64,000 nt of DNA from the NCBI RefSeq assembly GCF_033115175.1, contig NC_084835.1, forward strand, positions 94,547,948 through 94,611,947, written 5' to 3'. The position numbers and the translations under genes were made by a program. Under the pieces are notes generated by a model. The model was not told the origin of the DNA and made no database searches. It was given only the letters and a program-made list of their open reading frames with translations. Shown piece by piece: positions 54,021 through 64,000 of this stretch (the first letter of the stretch is position 1; each line of letters opens with the position of its first letter). Origin of the DNA: Lepus europaeus. Its lineage: Eukaryota > Chordata > Mammalia > Lagomorpha > Leporidae.

Positions 54021-54121
54021 CTTTCCTTCAAAAATTCTTCAAACTCTTTGCAGTTCTTGCGGCCATTGTTCAGATGTTGGATGATGCTGTCGTAGCCAAT
54101 GGTGCTGAGGATGTCCCCACT
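54021..54121 (-). CDS. PSTPIP2: PSTPIP2 coding exon 2 (start of F-BAR domain)
   Basis: 101 nt encoding residues 12-44 plus two bases of codon 45. It reads SGDILSTIGYDSIIQHLNNG and continues RKNCKEFEEFLKE, the N-terminal F-BAR helix region that begins the FCH segment. The acceptor is TTTTCCACCAG ahead of AGTGGGGAC; the donor is GGAAAG/GTAGGATGC. The exon begins in phase 0 and leaves AG to be completed as Arg45 by the first base of exon 3. The preceding exon, expected to encode the starting methionine and about 11 residues, is off the high-coordinate end of the window. It differs from the human protein as I remember it by conservative changes only (Gly for Ala, Ser for Asn, Glu for Asp). Confidence 0.96.
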
Positions 54122-55065
54122 CTGGTGGAAAAGACGACATGGCATCAGACCGCGAAGGGCACAGACGGCAGCCCCAAGGCCTGGGGGTGGACCGGGCAGC
54201 GAGGCAGGAGGTCAGCTAGGGGTTGTTGCTGTTTCACTGCACCTCCCAGACACATGTGACCATAAAGAGAAGAAAAAGAACCCATGCAGCTGTGGAAGCA
54301 GTAGTAAAATGACAAAACCAAGGGTGCATACAACAGAAAGGAAGTAGCCGAGGAATGAGAGGCACCTGGATAAGGTTCCCAAAGAAACAGCTGCCATCTA
54401 AGCCTCGTGCAGCCACCTGTCCGCTCTGTGTGCACCCCTCTGTCTCGGCCTGGTAGGCCTCTCACTGCCCCCTGAGATGCAGGCTCAGCAATGCCTCTCT
54501 AAGGCAGTGTCTACCTCATCCCCTCCTGAATGTACATCCAGCCCCCCAAGGCCAAGGTGTCTGCCAGTCTCTCTGAGCACCCACAATGCTCCAGCCTCTG
54601 GGTTCTCCAGCACCCAGCATCTAAATTTGTTGCTTGGTGTCTCCTGAGCAAGTAGCCATTCTGTCCCAACGCTACTGCAGGTGCCTATGATTTCATCCAA
54701 GCCTTGGGCCTCACCTGCACCTCCCAAAAGCTCTGTCTTCATATGACGCACACTCAAGGCCTGCAGTAAAATTTTGTAGAAGGAAGATGCCTATTGCGTC
54801 CCCAGCCAGATGTCCCAGAAGAGAACAAAGGAGATAAAGCCTCGAGAGTGAGTAGGTGAATGAATGAATGAATGAATGAGCCAATGTCAAAGCTGGCTTG
54901 TAGACAGGAGCCCTGGTTCTTCCTAAAGATATTTGGCTTCCCTGATGTTCATTTGGAAAGGTTTGTTGCCTTTTCTTAGTTCAGGATGCAGATATTCCTT
55001 GGAGGGTGAAGCTAGATCAGAGATTCCTGGAAACATAAACCAAAACATTAGACTTAAAAGGGGGA
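54122..55065. other. Intron 1 next to exon 2, nothing recognised
   Basis: Unique sequence; a short (GAAT)n at 54862-54880. No exon 1 candidate (no ATG-led segment ending in a donor that reads into exon 2 as the family expects). Confidence 0.5.
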
Positions 55066-55301
55066 GGGGGGGTGGCGCTGTGACATAGTGTGTAAAACCA
55101 CCACCTGCAGTGCTGGCAATCCCAGTTGCTCTACTTCCAATGCAGCCCTCCTGCTATGGCCTGGGAAAGCAGTAGAAGATGGCCCAAGTTCTTGGGCCTC
55201 TGCACCCGCGTGGGAGACCAGGAGGAAGCTCTTGGCTCCTGGCTTCGGATCAGCACAGCTCCAGCTGTTGCAGCCAATTGGAGAGTGAACCAGCAGATGG
55301 A

Positions 55302-55337
<36 letters not shown>

Positions 55338-55392
55338 CTCTTTCTCTCTCTGTGTAACTCTGACTTTCAAATAAATAAATCAGTCTTAAAAA
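55066..55392 (+). repeat. C-SINE
   Basis: GGGGGGTGGCGCTGTGACATAG start; CAAATAAATAAATCAGTC tail. Confidence 0.9.
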
Positions 55393-55694
55393 GAAAAAAG
55401 CGCTGTTTCAGTTTCGTGGCTGGGCTACAGAGGCAATCAAGAAAGGAAATCCCCACAAGAAAACAAGGAGTGCCCAAAACCAAGGTGCTGGAGGACTTCA
55501 CCCGGACATTCCTGCCTGCGCTGCTCAGGGAGCAGGAGTGGTAAGCTGTCAGGAACCAGAGCAGGAAGGCCAAGCAGCAAAGAGCATGGCACACGCCATC
55601 CAACACGACGCGGAGGAGGCACCACAGACCTGCCATCGGTAGTCAGCGTGGAAACTCACAACTCCACTGTTCTCAGCAAATGCAAGCGGCCCTG

Positions 55695-55799
55695 CCACTC
55701 ATTTGGGAGGGTCAGATGGAGTTCCTGGCTCCTGGCTTCCGCCTGGCCCAGCCCTGGCTACTTCAGTCATTTAAAGAATGAACCAGCAAATGGAAGAGC

Positions 55800-55859
<60 letters not shown>

Positions 55860-55980
55860 TCCCCCTCTCTCCCTCTCTCCCTCTCTCTCTCTCTCCCTCT
55901 CTCCCTCTCTCCCTCTCTCCCTCTCTCTCTCTCTCTCTCTGACACTTTGTCTTTCAAATAAATAAATACATCTTTAAAAT
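55695..55980 (+). repeat. C-SINE 3' half with expanded (CT)n
   Basis: Starts in the SINE centre (CCACTCATTTGGGAGGGTC); the CT segment has grown to about 135 bp (55806-55940); CAAATAAATAAATAC tail. Confidence 0.92.
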
Positions 55981-56935
55981 AAAATTAAATGGCAAGCCAG
56001 AGACTAGAAGAAAGTAATTACAAACATGTGTCACAGGACTTATATCCAGAATGCATACATAACTCTAACAAATTAATAATGAAAAGACAAGCAGCCCAGG
56101 AAAAACTTGGAAGAATAACTTGAACTTCACAGAAACGCCCTTTGTAAAAGAGATTCCTTTGAGCAAAAAGTTCATCAAAAGTTCCCCAACATCACAAGCA
56201 TCAGAGAAGTTTCAATGAAAGTCACAGTGACACCCTGAAGCCTGCCAGAATGGCTAAAGTCAGCAGTCAATCCTGAACAAAGCAAGGATGTGAACTCCCA
56301 GAACTGGCGTGTATGTTGCTGATGGAACGGTAAAATGGTGCAGTCATTTTGAAAAATGGTTTGGCCATGTCTCAAATAGCTGAATACACACATTCCCTGT
56401 AACCCAAAGTTCTACCCCTAAGCGTTCACCCACATGAAATGAAAACACACATCCACAAAGAGACTCCTACAATAGTCGTGGGAATCTGATTCAGAGGAGC
56501 CAACTCCTGGGGACAACCCGAATGTCTAACAGACAAGCGGATAAACAACGTGTGGGTTATGTTCACGCAGCGGAGTACTACTCAACAACAAAAAGGGAAC
56601 AACCTGCTGAATCGGCATGGGTGAATCTCAGGGGCATTATTCCAAGTGCAGGATGCTGGGCACCAAAGGAATTTACTGCATGCTTCCACTTATGCGAAGT
56701 GCTAGGTCAGCCAAGACAAGTCTCCGGTAAAAGAAAGAAAAGTGCTGGTGTGGGAGGCAGAGCAGAAGGTGGGGGTGCAATGGGAAAGGCCGCGAGAGAA
56801 CCTTTGGGGATGATGGAAATGCACACGCCCAAGTGGCCCATATTCCGTAAACACATCCATCTCTGTGGAGGTTTCCTGCAGCTTTCAAAACCCAGTGCTC
56901 TGGGTATTTCATCTTACAGCATTACACTTTTTTAA
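55981..56935 (+). mobile_element. Old L1M 3' fragment
   Basis: aattaataatgaaaagacaagcagccc, ggtttggccatgtctcaaatagctg, gagtactactcaacaac and cctgctgaatcggcatgggtgaatctc follow the order of the old L1 ORF2 end and 3' UTR. No coding capacity. Confidence 0.75.
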
Positions 56936-56972
56936 AAAGGCAAAAATAATAACAATAATAATAATAAAGTTT

Positions 56973-57211
56973 AAGATTCAGCAGATGTGGCCCGGGAGTG
57001 CAGTGGAGGATGGCCCAAGTGCTTGGGCCCTGCACCCCATGGGAGACCAGGAGAAGCACCTGGCTCCTGGCTTCGGATCAGCGTGGTGCGCCGGCCGCGG
57101 CAGCCATTGGAGGGTGAACCAATGGCAAAGGAAGACCTTTCTCTCTGTCTCTCTCTCTCTCTCACTGTCCACTCTGCCGGTCAAAAAAAAAAAAAAAAAA
57201 GATTCAGCAGA
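56973..57211 (+). repeat. 5'-truncated young C-SINE with target duplication
   Basis: Body 56986-57198, starting at TGTGGCCCGGGAGTGCAGTGG; AAGATTCAGCAGA exact at 56973-56985 and 57199-57211. Confidence 0.95.
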
Positions 57212-57639
57212 ATGAATTGGGGGGGGGGGGGGTCCGGCACCAGGAGGAACAGGGGAAGCTAAGCCTTGACCGTAAGTCTGGCCTTGGGGTCCTGGTTGAG
57301 GCAAAGACTCAGAGAGGCAAAGGGGCCAGGTGGGGAGGAAAACACAAGACAGCAGCCAGAGTCGGGGCTGTTAGGCGGCCGTCAGAGAGCAGAAGCACGC
57401 AGCTGGGCAATCTCCCTGAGACCCTGAATGAAAGGTTTGACAATGCTGGAATCCAAAAAAAACGGTAAATGGCTTTCGGGTTGTAGTCAATGGATTGCTA
57501 CTTTTGCCACGAAGACACAAATTTTTAAGACCAAAAAAAAAAAAAAGTAGCCGGAGCCAGCAGTGAGCACATGTGTGCCACATCGACCAGATGTGCAAGC
57601 CAAAGAATAATAAATCAGGGATGCAAACAAGCCAACAGA

Positions 57640-58280
57640 CATTCAGGATGGGGGGGGGGGGGGGCGAGCAGGAGGTCTGCCCAGGCCGCGAGGCGGACGG
57701 TGACCTCTCTGCCCCGCAGCAACCCCAGCCCAGCTCTAGTGCTCAGGTCCGCTTGACTGCGGCATCTACACCCCACCCCCCCTTCCTGCACACCCCGAGC
57801 AGCACGCGCGCTGCAGGGGCCTCCGACAGCCCACCGGCTGCTGCTCTCCTCCCCATCACGTGGTGCCGAGGAGACGCAAACAGCATCCGCAGCTCCAAAG
57901 CCGCTGCCCCCTGAGCATCCTCGCGTCTGGGCCTGCGCTGCGTCTCACGCCAGGCCTTATCGGGAGGGCTGCTGCCCACAGACGCGCCAGACAGGGCTCC
58001 AAAGACCACCTGGCCGGAATCACCCAGGCACATAGCCCTCAGTCCCACCCTAGATCTGCCGATTGCGAACCAGCGCTGAGGCAGAGAAAACATCACCCTT
58101 TTATAAGCCTTCCCAGTGGCTGGATTGCTGTCCTAGGAAACACAAACACAAAAGAACAATCACGATCCCTCCTAGAGGGACTTACAAGAGACACTAGAAC
58201 ACAGCAGAGCCCGGGAGAGTATGCCTGTCAGGAGAAGTGGGGAGAAGACCCCCCCCCCCGCGCCCCGGGTTCGCATTTCA
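57640..58280. other. GC-rich, CpG-containing patch in intron 1
   Basis: CpGs are frequent compared with the rest of the window (ccgcgaggcggacgg, gcacgcgcgctgc, tcctcgcgtctgggcctgcgctgcgtctcacgcc). It also has G runs at 57219-57232 and 57650-57664. No exon recognised; it could be a regulatory element or alternative promoter. Confidence 0.35.
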
Positions 58281-58872
58281 GTTTAAAACCTACAGCTTTG
58301 AGTAAAACACACGAAGTGACCTGGGTCCCTCTCGCACGTCCAGGGAGCCCCCACCGAAATGGGGAGGAGGCCAGTTACTTTGCACTGCACACAGAGGCTG
58401 CGTTTGTTTGACACCCGGGCCTAGGGTTCGTAAGTGGGCTGTGCTTTCTTTGTATGGAGGGACCCCAGGATGCCCCATGAACACAGTGAGGACGGAGCGA
58501 TCTCCACACTTCACAGGCAGAGAAAATGAGACCCTGAGAAAAAAAGTTTTCCCATCGCTGCCTTCAACCACCGTGAAAGGTTTTAACTGTCAACCAAGGA
58601 GAGTAGCCAAATCTCTGTTATTTATTAAGCGTTTTAGCAACAGACCTGGGATAAAGACCAAGGCACTTGTTTTACTTCCTTTTCAACCTTGAGCTTTCTT
58701 TCCTACCTATTTACTGCCCATAGGTAAAATCAAATGGATCAATCATTGCAAATATGGATTAATTACTGTTTAATTAATAAGTACATCTAATATACAATGA
58801 GTATTTGCTGTGTGCTGAAGACCACTGAGTATTTCAGGTGTAATGTCTTGTTTCATCCTTACAACGTCACAG
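58281..58872. other. Intron 1, unique sequence with a MIR/L2 trace
   Basis: 58795-58870 (gagtatttgctgtgtgctgaag...cttgtttcatccttacaacgtcac) looks like an old MIR/L2 end. Confidence 0.4.
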
Positions 58873-59186
58873 GGCTGGCATTGTGGCATAGCAGGTAAAG
58901 CCACCACCTGAAATGCCGGCATCCCAAATGGACGCTGGTTCCTGTCCTGGCTGCTCCACTTCTGATCCACCTCCCTGCTAATGGCCTGGAAAAAGCAGCA
59001 GAAGATGGCTCAAGTGTTTGGGGCCCCTGCGACCCATGTGAGAGACTTGGATGAAACTCCTGATTCCTGACTTCAGCCTGGGCCAGCCCTGGCCATCTGG
59101 AGAGTGAACCGACAGATGGATAATTGATCTCTCTCCCCCTCTCTCTGTAATTCTGACTTTCAAATAATAAATCAATCTTTTCAAAA
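58873..59186 (+). repeat. C-SINE
   Basis: GGGCTGGCATTGTGGCATAGC start; CAAATAATAAATCAATC tail. Confidence 0.9.
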
Positions 59187-59227
59187 ATCTGTATTATGAA
59201 ATAGGCTATAGTCTGCATCCTTTATAA

Positions 59228-59525
59228 AAATGTTTTAATGAATTAATTAATTTAATTTGAAAGGCTGAGAAATCTTCTATCCACTGGGTCACTCTCCAAA
59301 TGCCTGCAAGAGCTGAGCCCGGCAGAAGCTGGGAGACTAGAACTCAATCCGGGTCTCCCATGTGGTGGCAGGGACCCATTTTCTTGAGTCAGCACCTGCT
59401 GTCTCCTGGGGTGTGCATTAGCAGGAAGCTGGATGAGAAGCAGAGTCGGGACCCCAACCCAGGGAATGTGATACGGCATGCAAGCATTCCAAGTGGTGCC
59501 TCAACTGCTACACCAACCTCCTGCC
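59228..59525 (-). repeat. Old C-SINE
   Basis: TTAATGAATTAATTAATTTAATTTGAAAGGC tail side; ends AACCTCCTGCCCC. Confidence 0.75.
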
Positions 59526-60370
59526 CCGAAAGTTTGTATCTTTAAACCACTTACCACACAGCTTCTCTTACTTGAGGACAAGACCTATCTTTAACTTTTT
59601 GGCAGTTAATCTATTTCCTTGCAGTTCTAAATGGAGAGCACCCATACTTAATGCCACACTTGAATTTGAGTCTCAATTCAACAGTCCACCGGCTACGTGA
59701 CTTCAAACCGCCAGCTCAGTTTCCCTTGGTGTTAATTTCCTAGGCTGTAACCTGAGGTCTATTGGAAAGATGAAAATGGATAATGTTCCTTGAGACTGTC
59801 AAGTGCTCTGCAAACTAAAGAAATTAAGGGAGACACATTTGAATATTTCAAGACAAACCATGTAAGTAAAAGGGAATATGTGTTCAGACCATGTGAATTT
59901 TTCATTGAAAGCAAATAACTATAAAATGAATGCTAGCTATAAAACAAACTAACTATAAAATAAATGTTAGCTATTCAAAGATGCAGGTATCCTCAAGAAA
60001 GCAGCTGGAGAGGTGTCAGAGGTGCTTCAGCAGAAGACATGAAAACTTCTTGTCAGTTCTCCTAAGCCCAAGGTCAAAGTCATTATAAAGGTTCAATGGT
60101 GTCCTTCATCTTCTCTTAATAACAGTAGATCGTGAGGGCAATAATGAATTCCCACCCTGTTCCTCCTCTACTATTATTATTTTACACGTCCACTGTCTGC
60201 CCACCTCACCCCCTACAGCCTTCAAACATCCCCAACTCTGTCTGCCCAGGATCCACACTTGACATTTTCACATGCCTAAATGTCCTCCTCTCAGATCACC
60301 TGGTCGATTTATAGGGAAGCCTCACGTGGAACCTAAGAAAGCAACTGTGTAATGCAAGAACACAGTAGAG
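59526..60370. other. Intron 1, AT-rich with a possible MIR
   Basis: 59640-59790 (tttgagtctcaattcaacagtcc...ctcagtttcccttgg) is a possible MIR; the rest is unique. Confidence 0.4.
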
Positions 60371-60690
60371 GGGCAGGTGTTCTGGCCTGGCAGTCAAGAC
60401 ACCACTTGGGATCCCTGCATCCCGTGTCAGAGTGCTTGGGTTCACATCACCACTCCATTCACAATTCCAGCTTCCTGTTACCGCATCCCTGGGAGGCAGC
60501 CATGATGGCTCAAGTACCTGGTCCCTACCACCCGTGTGGGAGACCTGGATTGCATTCTAGTTTCAGCCTGGCCCAGCCTCAGCTGTTGCAGGCATTTAGG
60601 AAGTGAATCCATGGATTGGAGCTCTTTGTCTATCTCTCACTCTGTCTCTCAGCCTCTCAAAATAATAACAGTAATAATATTTTTATTAAT
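60371..60690 (+). repeat. Older C-SINE
   Basis: GGGCAGGTGTTCTGGCCTGGC start; CTCTCAAAATAATAACAG tail. Confidence 0.78.
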
Positions 60691-61844
60691 AAACAAGGTA
60701 GAAAAGCCTAGAAGGATGTATACCAAAAATTGAAAGTAATTCTCTTCTTAGTACGTCCCTCTGTTTCCTAAACTTTCTGTAACATTCTTCTATTACTGGT
60801 ATAATCTGAAGTCTTTCTCCTTGCCTCTATCCCTGAATGGCAAATCAGCTCTTGTTTATCACCCACGTGTTCTCAAGTCACACTAAAATAACAAATGACC
60901 CACAAACAATAGGAAATAGGGAAGGACCCAATGAGAAAGGAGAGATTGGTAGGGATTTCTGAAACATAAGAGCAGATGGGAGTAGATGGAAGACAATGTT
61001 CCAACTCGGTCAAAACAAAGAAGAAAGTAGGCAAAGTTGCCCAACAAAGTCCTAGCACCAAAGCCCTCCTCTGCCAGTCGGCAGGGGCTGAAACCCGAGA
61101 GCCGCGAGGAAACAGGCAGGGTGTTGAGAGGACACTGGGAACCCCGCCAGTGCCCTGCCCCACACCGGGTGGAAGCAGAGCAGCTGGTTCCGACATGTGT
61201 GCCAAAGCCGCAGCTGGTGAGGACTCCACCCGGCAACCGGCTCCTCACATGGGCGAGAAGACCAGCGGGGCACCAGGGCACTGGCCCTAGCAGTCTTCAA
61301 AGCTTTCGCCACAGAAATTTACGGAAAATATAAGGAGGGATCAGCAGAGCTCTGAGGCCCTGGGAATGGTCCCTCTTCGAGAATAATGCCTCTCCCAACT
61401 TGTCACTGCAGACGGAAGCAGAGCCATCTGAGACTGGCAGTACCAGTGTCTGCTTAGAGAACCAGAGATAAGCAAGTGAGACCTTGGGAACAGACCAAAA
61501 TACACAGAGAAGCAAAAACTTTCTGACACGCTAACAATAACCATTTTAAAATACGGATGCCCTATTCATAATGCGGACAAAAGCTATAAAATATCTAAGA
61601 CTAATTCTTTTCGAAGCAAAACTATAACTCACCAGAGAACACAGATACACATCTCAATACATCCTAGAAACAACTCCTAACCCAAGACAGGAAAAATATG
61701 ACACTGGAAAAAAAGATTAAATTCTGCCCAAATAGATTTAGGAAGCTAAAATAATTTCAATCAAAGCCAGAATGGGATTTCTTTAAAAATTTAAGTTCAC
61801 TATAAAGTCCATATTGAAGAACAGGTGAATGAAAACAGCCCATG
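60691..61844. other. Intron 1, unique then L1-like
   Basis: 60691-61540 is unique. About 61560-61840 (gctataaaatatctaagactaattc...aataatttcaatcaaagccagaatgg) resembles an old L1 fragment. Confidence 0.45.
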
Positions 61845-62166
61845 GGGCTGGCACTGGGGCACGGCAGGTTAAGGCCCTTGCCTGAAGAGCCGGCATCCCA
61901 TATATATGCTGGTTCTAGTCTTGGCTGCTCCTCTTCCCATCCAGCTCTCTGCTGTGGCCTGGGAGGGCAGTGGAGATGGCCCAAGTCCTTGGGCCCCTGC
62001 AACCATGTGGAAGACCCAGAGGAAGCTCCTGGCTCCTGGCTCCGGATCAGCACAGCTCCAGCCATTGCGGCCATCTGAGGAGTGAACCAGCGGATGGAAT
62101 ACCTCCCTGTCTGTCTTTACCTCTCTCTTTAACTCAGTCTTTCAAATAAATAAATAAATAAAAGAA
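61845..62166 (+). repeat. C-SINE
   Basis: GGGGCTGGCACTGGGGCACGG start; CAAATAAATAAATAAATAAAAG tail. Confidence 0.9.
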
Positions 62167-62473
62167 AAGAAAACATCCCCTAAGATATTTAAAACCAAAC
62201 ATTTCTCTTTGGAGAAATAGCAGACTCCAGGCCCATGTAGGGACATTCCCTAAGAAGCCTGTAGCATCTTGTGCCAGAAAACAAAAACGTGCCCAGAGAA
62301 TGATGGGGATACACTGAGAGGAAGTAGGACCCAGTTTAAAGGAGCTCCCCACTGTCCAAATCTAGGACAATCTGAGTACCAGGATTAACACTAATGGTAA
62401 CTGTATAATCTATTGAATAAAATAAGAATCAAATGTCAACTTTATTATGTAAATGGCATCAGAAAATCACTAT

Positions 62474-62795
62474 ACAGGAACTGGCACTGCCTGTGATGCC
62501 AGCATCCCACATGGGCACCAGTTCAAGTCCAGGCTGCTCCATTTTTGATCCATCTCCCTGTTAATGCACCTGGGAAAGCAGTGGAAGATGGCCCAAATCC
62601 TTGGGCCCCTGAACCCACCTGGGAGACGTGGAAGAACCTCCTGGCTCCTGGCTTCCTACTAGGCCAGCTCTGGCCATTGAGGCCATTTGGAGAATGAACC
62701 AGCAGCTGGGAAGACCTCTCTGTCTCTCTGCCTCTGCCTCTTTCTTTCTGTAACTCTGAATTTCAAATAAAATAAACAAATTTGTTTTAAAAAAT
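62474..62795 (+). repeat. C-SINE, 5' part shortened
   Basis: CAGGAACTGGCACTGCCTGTG start, lacking about 25 bp after the first box; CAAATAAAATAAACAAAT tail. Confidence 0.85.
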
Positions 62796-62804
62796 CACAT
62801 ATAA

Positions 62805-63210
62805 AGACTTACCAGGAATGTTTATAGCACCTTTATTTGTAACAGCAAATTACTGGAAACAACCCAACTATCCATCAACAGGTCAATGCTAAAGAAATTG
62901 TGATATGTCCATGAAGCAGACATTACTTAATAATACAAAGGAATAAGCTGTTAATACACACAGCAATATGGATGGATTTCAACATAAGCACAAGTGAAAG
63001 AAGCCAGGCCAAAAAAAAGCACTGTTTTCAACCACACAAATTCTAGAAAATGTACTACTCTGCAGTGACAGAGAGGAGAGGAGTGATTGGAAAGGGGATG
63101 ATGGGCTGGTAGAGATTTCAAAGGGGCATGAGGAAACTTTGGGAAAATTTTAATCACCATTTAGCAATCAAGATTAGTCATAATTGAGTCAGTCAATAGA
63201 TGCTAAAACT
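62805..63210 (+). mobile_element. Old L1M 3' fragment
   Basis: atagcacctttatttgtaacagcaaattactggaaacaacccaac and agtgaaagaagccaggcc ... attctagaaaatg follow old L1M 3' UTRs. Confidence 0.75.
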
Positions 63211-63217
63211 CATGGAT

Positions 63218-63551
63218 CTCTTTTTTGTTTTTTAAAAGATTTATTCATTTATTTGAAAGGCAGAATTACAAGGTGGTGGGGGGTGGGCGGGAGATAGAGA
63301 GAGAGAGATCTTCCATCTGCTGGTTCACTCCCCAGTGGCTACAACGGCTGGAGCTGGGCCAATGCAGTCAGGAGCCCGGGTCTCCCACATGGGTGCAGGG
63401 GCCCAAGGACTTGGACCATCTTCCTCTGCTTTCCCAGGCCATTAGCAGGGAGATGGATCAAAAGTGGAGCAGCCAGAACTAGAATTGGCTGCCATATGGG
63501 ATACCAGCACTGCAGGCAGACACTTTACCTGCTACACCACAGTGACAGCCC
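63218..63551 (-). repeat. C-SINE
   Basis: AAAAGATTTATTCATTTATTTGAAAGGCAG tail side; ends CCACAGTGACAGCCC; CTCATGGAT on both sides. Confidence 0.9.
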
Positions 63552-63569
63552 CTCATGGATGTAATAAAA

Positions 63570-63880
63570 TCAAATTCTGGTCCCTGGAACCTGTGAATAT
63601 GTTTCCATACCTGGCCTAAAAGACTTTGCAGGTGTGATTATGGATCTTGAGATGGGGAAATTATTCTGGATTATCCTGGAGGGTCCTATGTAATCCTGAC
63701 AAGGTCCTTACAAGGAGTCAGAGCAGGAGGTGTAACAACAGGTGCAGAGATCAATGAGAGAGACTTGAAGATACTGCGCTGCTGATTTGAAGGTGGAGGA
63801 GGGGCTGTAAGCCAAATGAAACCCATCTTGGATTTCTGATGGCCTCATTACCCTAAGACAATACATTTATTTGTTTCATC
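63570..63880 (+). mobile_element. Old L1M-type 3' end fragment
   Basis: acctgtgaatatgtttcc, gactttgcaggtgtgattatggatcttgagatgggg and cttgaagatactgcgctgctg are a common mammalian interspersed repeat end. Confidence 0.6.
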
Positions 63881-64000
63881 AGCATCAGGAAACCAACACA
63901 AGCACCTCGAGCAAAGGATCAAGGTTAAGGCCACCAGTAACAGCACAAACAGCACGTGCCTCCTGGCGGCAAGAGTGCCTCGCTTCTGTGCTATTCCTGT

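Larger units (their letters stand above)
8485..54121 (-). other. PSTPIP2: PSTPIP2 gene, exons 14 to 2 (exon 1 outside the window)
   Basis: Thirteen exons on the minus strand were assembled by reading splice sites and frame. The product is an F-BAR adaptor that binds curved membrane, recruits PEST-family tyrosine phosphatases through a tryptophan, and binds SHIP1 and Csk through its C-terminal tail; it restrains osteoclast and neutrophil inflammation (family knowledge). The predicted protein is 333 residues if exon 1 encodes 11 residues, as in the human gene, against 334 in human. The difference is one missing residue in exon 12. Residues 12 to about 260 are F-BAR; there is no SH3 domain, which separates it from PSTPIP1. 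Every junction is AG/GT and all phases join without a frameshift, so the gene looks intact. I found no sequence for an N-terminal exon between 54122 and 64000; intron 1 is long in the human gene. Confidence 0.95.

Noticed and set aside
57700-57720. Possible PSTPIP2 exon 1 or promoter in the GC-rich patch
   Set aside because: No minus-strand ATG segment there ends in a donor and encodes the short N-terminus expected by the family; exon 1 is more likely beyond the window.
57860-58411. 183-codon plus-strand frame in the GC-rich patch
   Set aside because: GC-rich sequence gives few stops by chance; no family resemblance and low-complexity composition.

Overview
This window is mammalian, and specifically lagomorph, nuclear DNA (most likely European rabbit or a close relative). 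The diagnostic signal is the dominant repeat: more than 60 copies of the rabbit C-type tRNA-derived SINE (5' GGGGCCGGCGC-GTGGC, a CT-rich 3' segment, then TTTCAAATAAATAAATCTT or TGTCAAAAAA). There are also old mammalian repeats (L1M/HAL1, L2, MIR, a MaLR LTR), microsatellites and a small endogenous retrovirus. No bacterial-style genes are present; the open frames found by translation are almost all SINE translations.

One host gene accounts for all the real coding sequence: PSTPIP2 (proline-serine-threonine phosphatase-interacting protein 2, an F-BAR adaptor of macrophages and neutrophils), on the minus strand. I read 13 consecutive coding exons (numbered 2 to 14; exon 1 is not in the window) from 54121 down to the stop codon at 8493-8495. 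All have AG/GT borders and compatible phases. Together they give 969 nt, that is 322 residues plus stop; with the 11-residue exon 1 expected from the family this makes 333 residues, against 334 in human. Exon 14 ends at a strong donor 8 nt after the stop, so the 3' UTR lies in a further, non-coding exon, tentatively placed at about 3010-4396.

Layout: 1-3000 is downstream intergenic sequence. About 3000-8484 is the candidate 3' UTR exon plus intron 14, with a MaLR LTR. 8485-14541 holds exons 14-10. 20025-21724 holds exons 9-7 close together. 21725-29458 is intron 6, the most repeat-loaded part: a deleted betaretrovirus-like provirus inserted inside a SINE, followed by an L1M/HAL1 remnant cut up by at least eight SINEs. 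29459-33899 holds exons 6 and 5 inside a SINE-free island. Exon 4 is at 40435-40469, exon 3 at 45886-45963 and exon 2 at 54021-54121. 54122-64000 is part of intron 1, with L1 remnants, SINEs, and a GC-rich patch near 57.6-58.3 kb.

Nothing here looks like a novel coding system. The points most worth a second look are the provirus with its seven-unit 38-bp CCAAT-containing enhancer array, repeated SINE insertion into the same target sites, the inverted SINE junction, and the stop-proximal 3' UTR intron.
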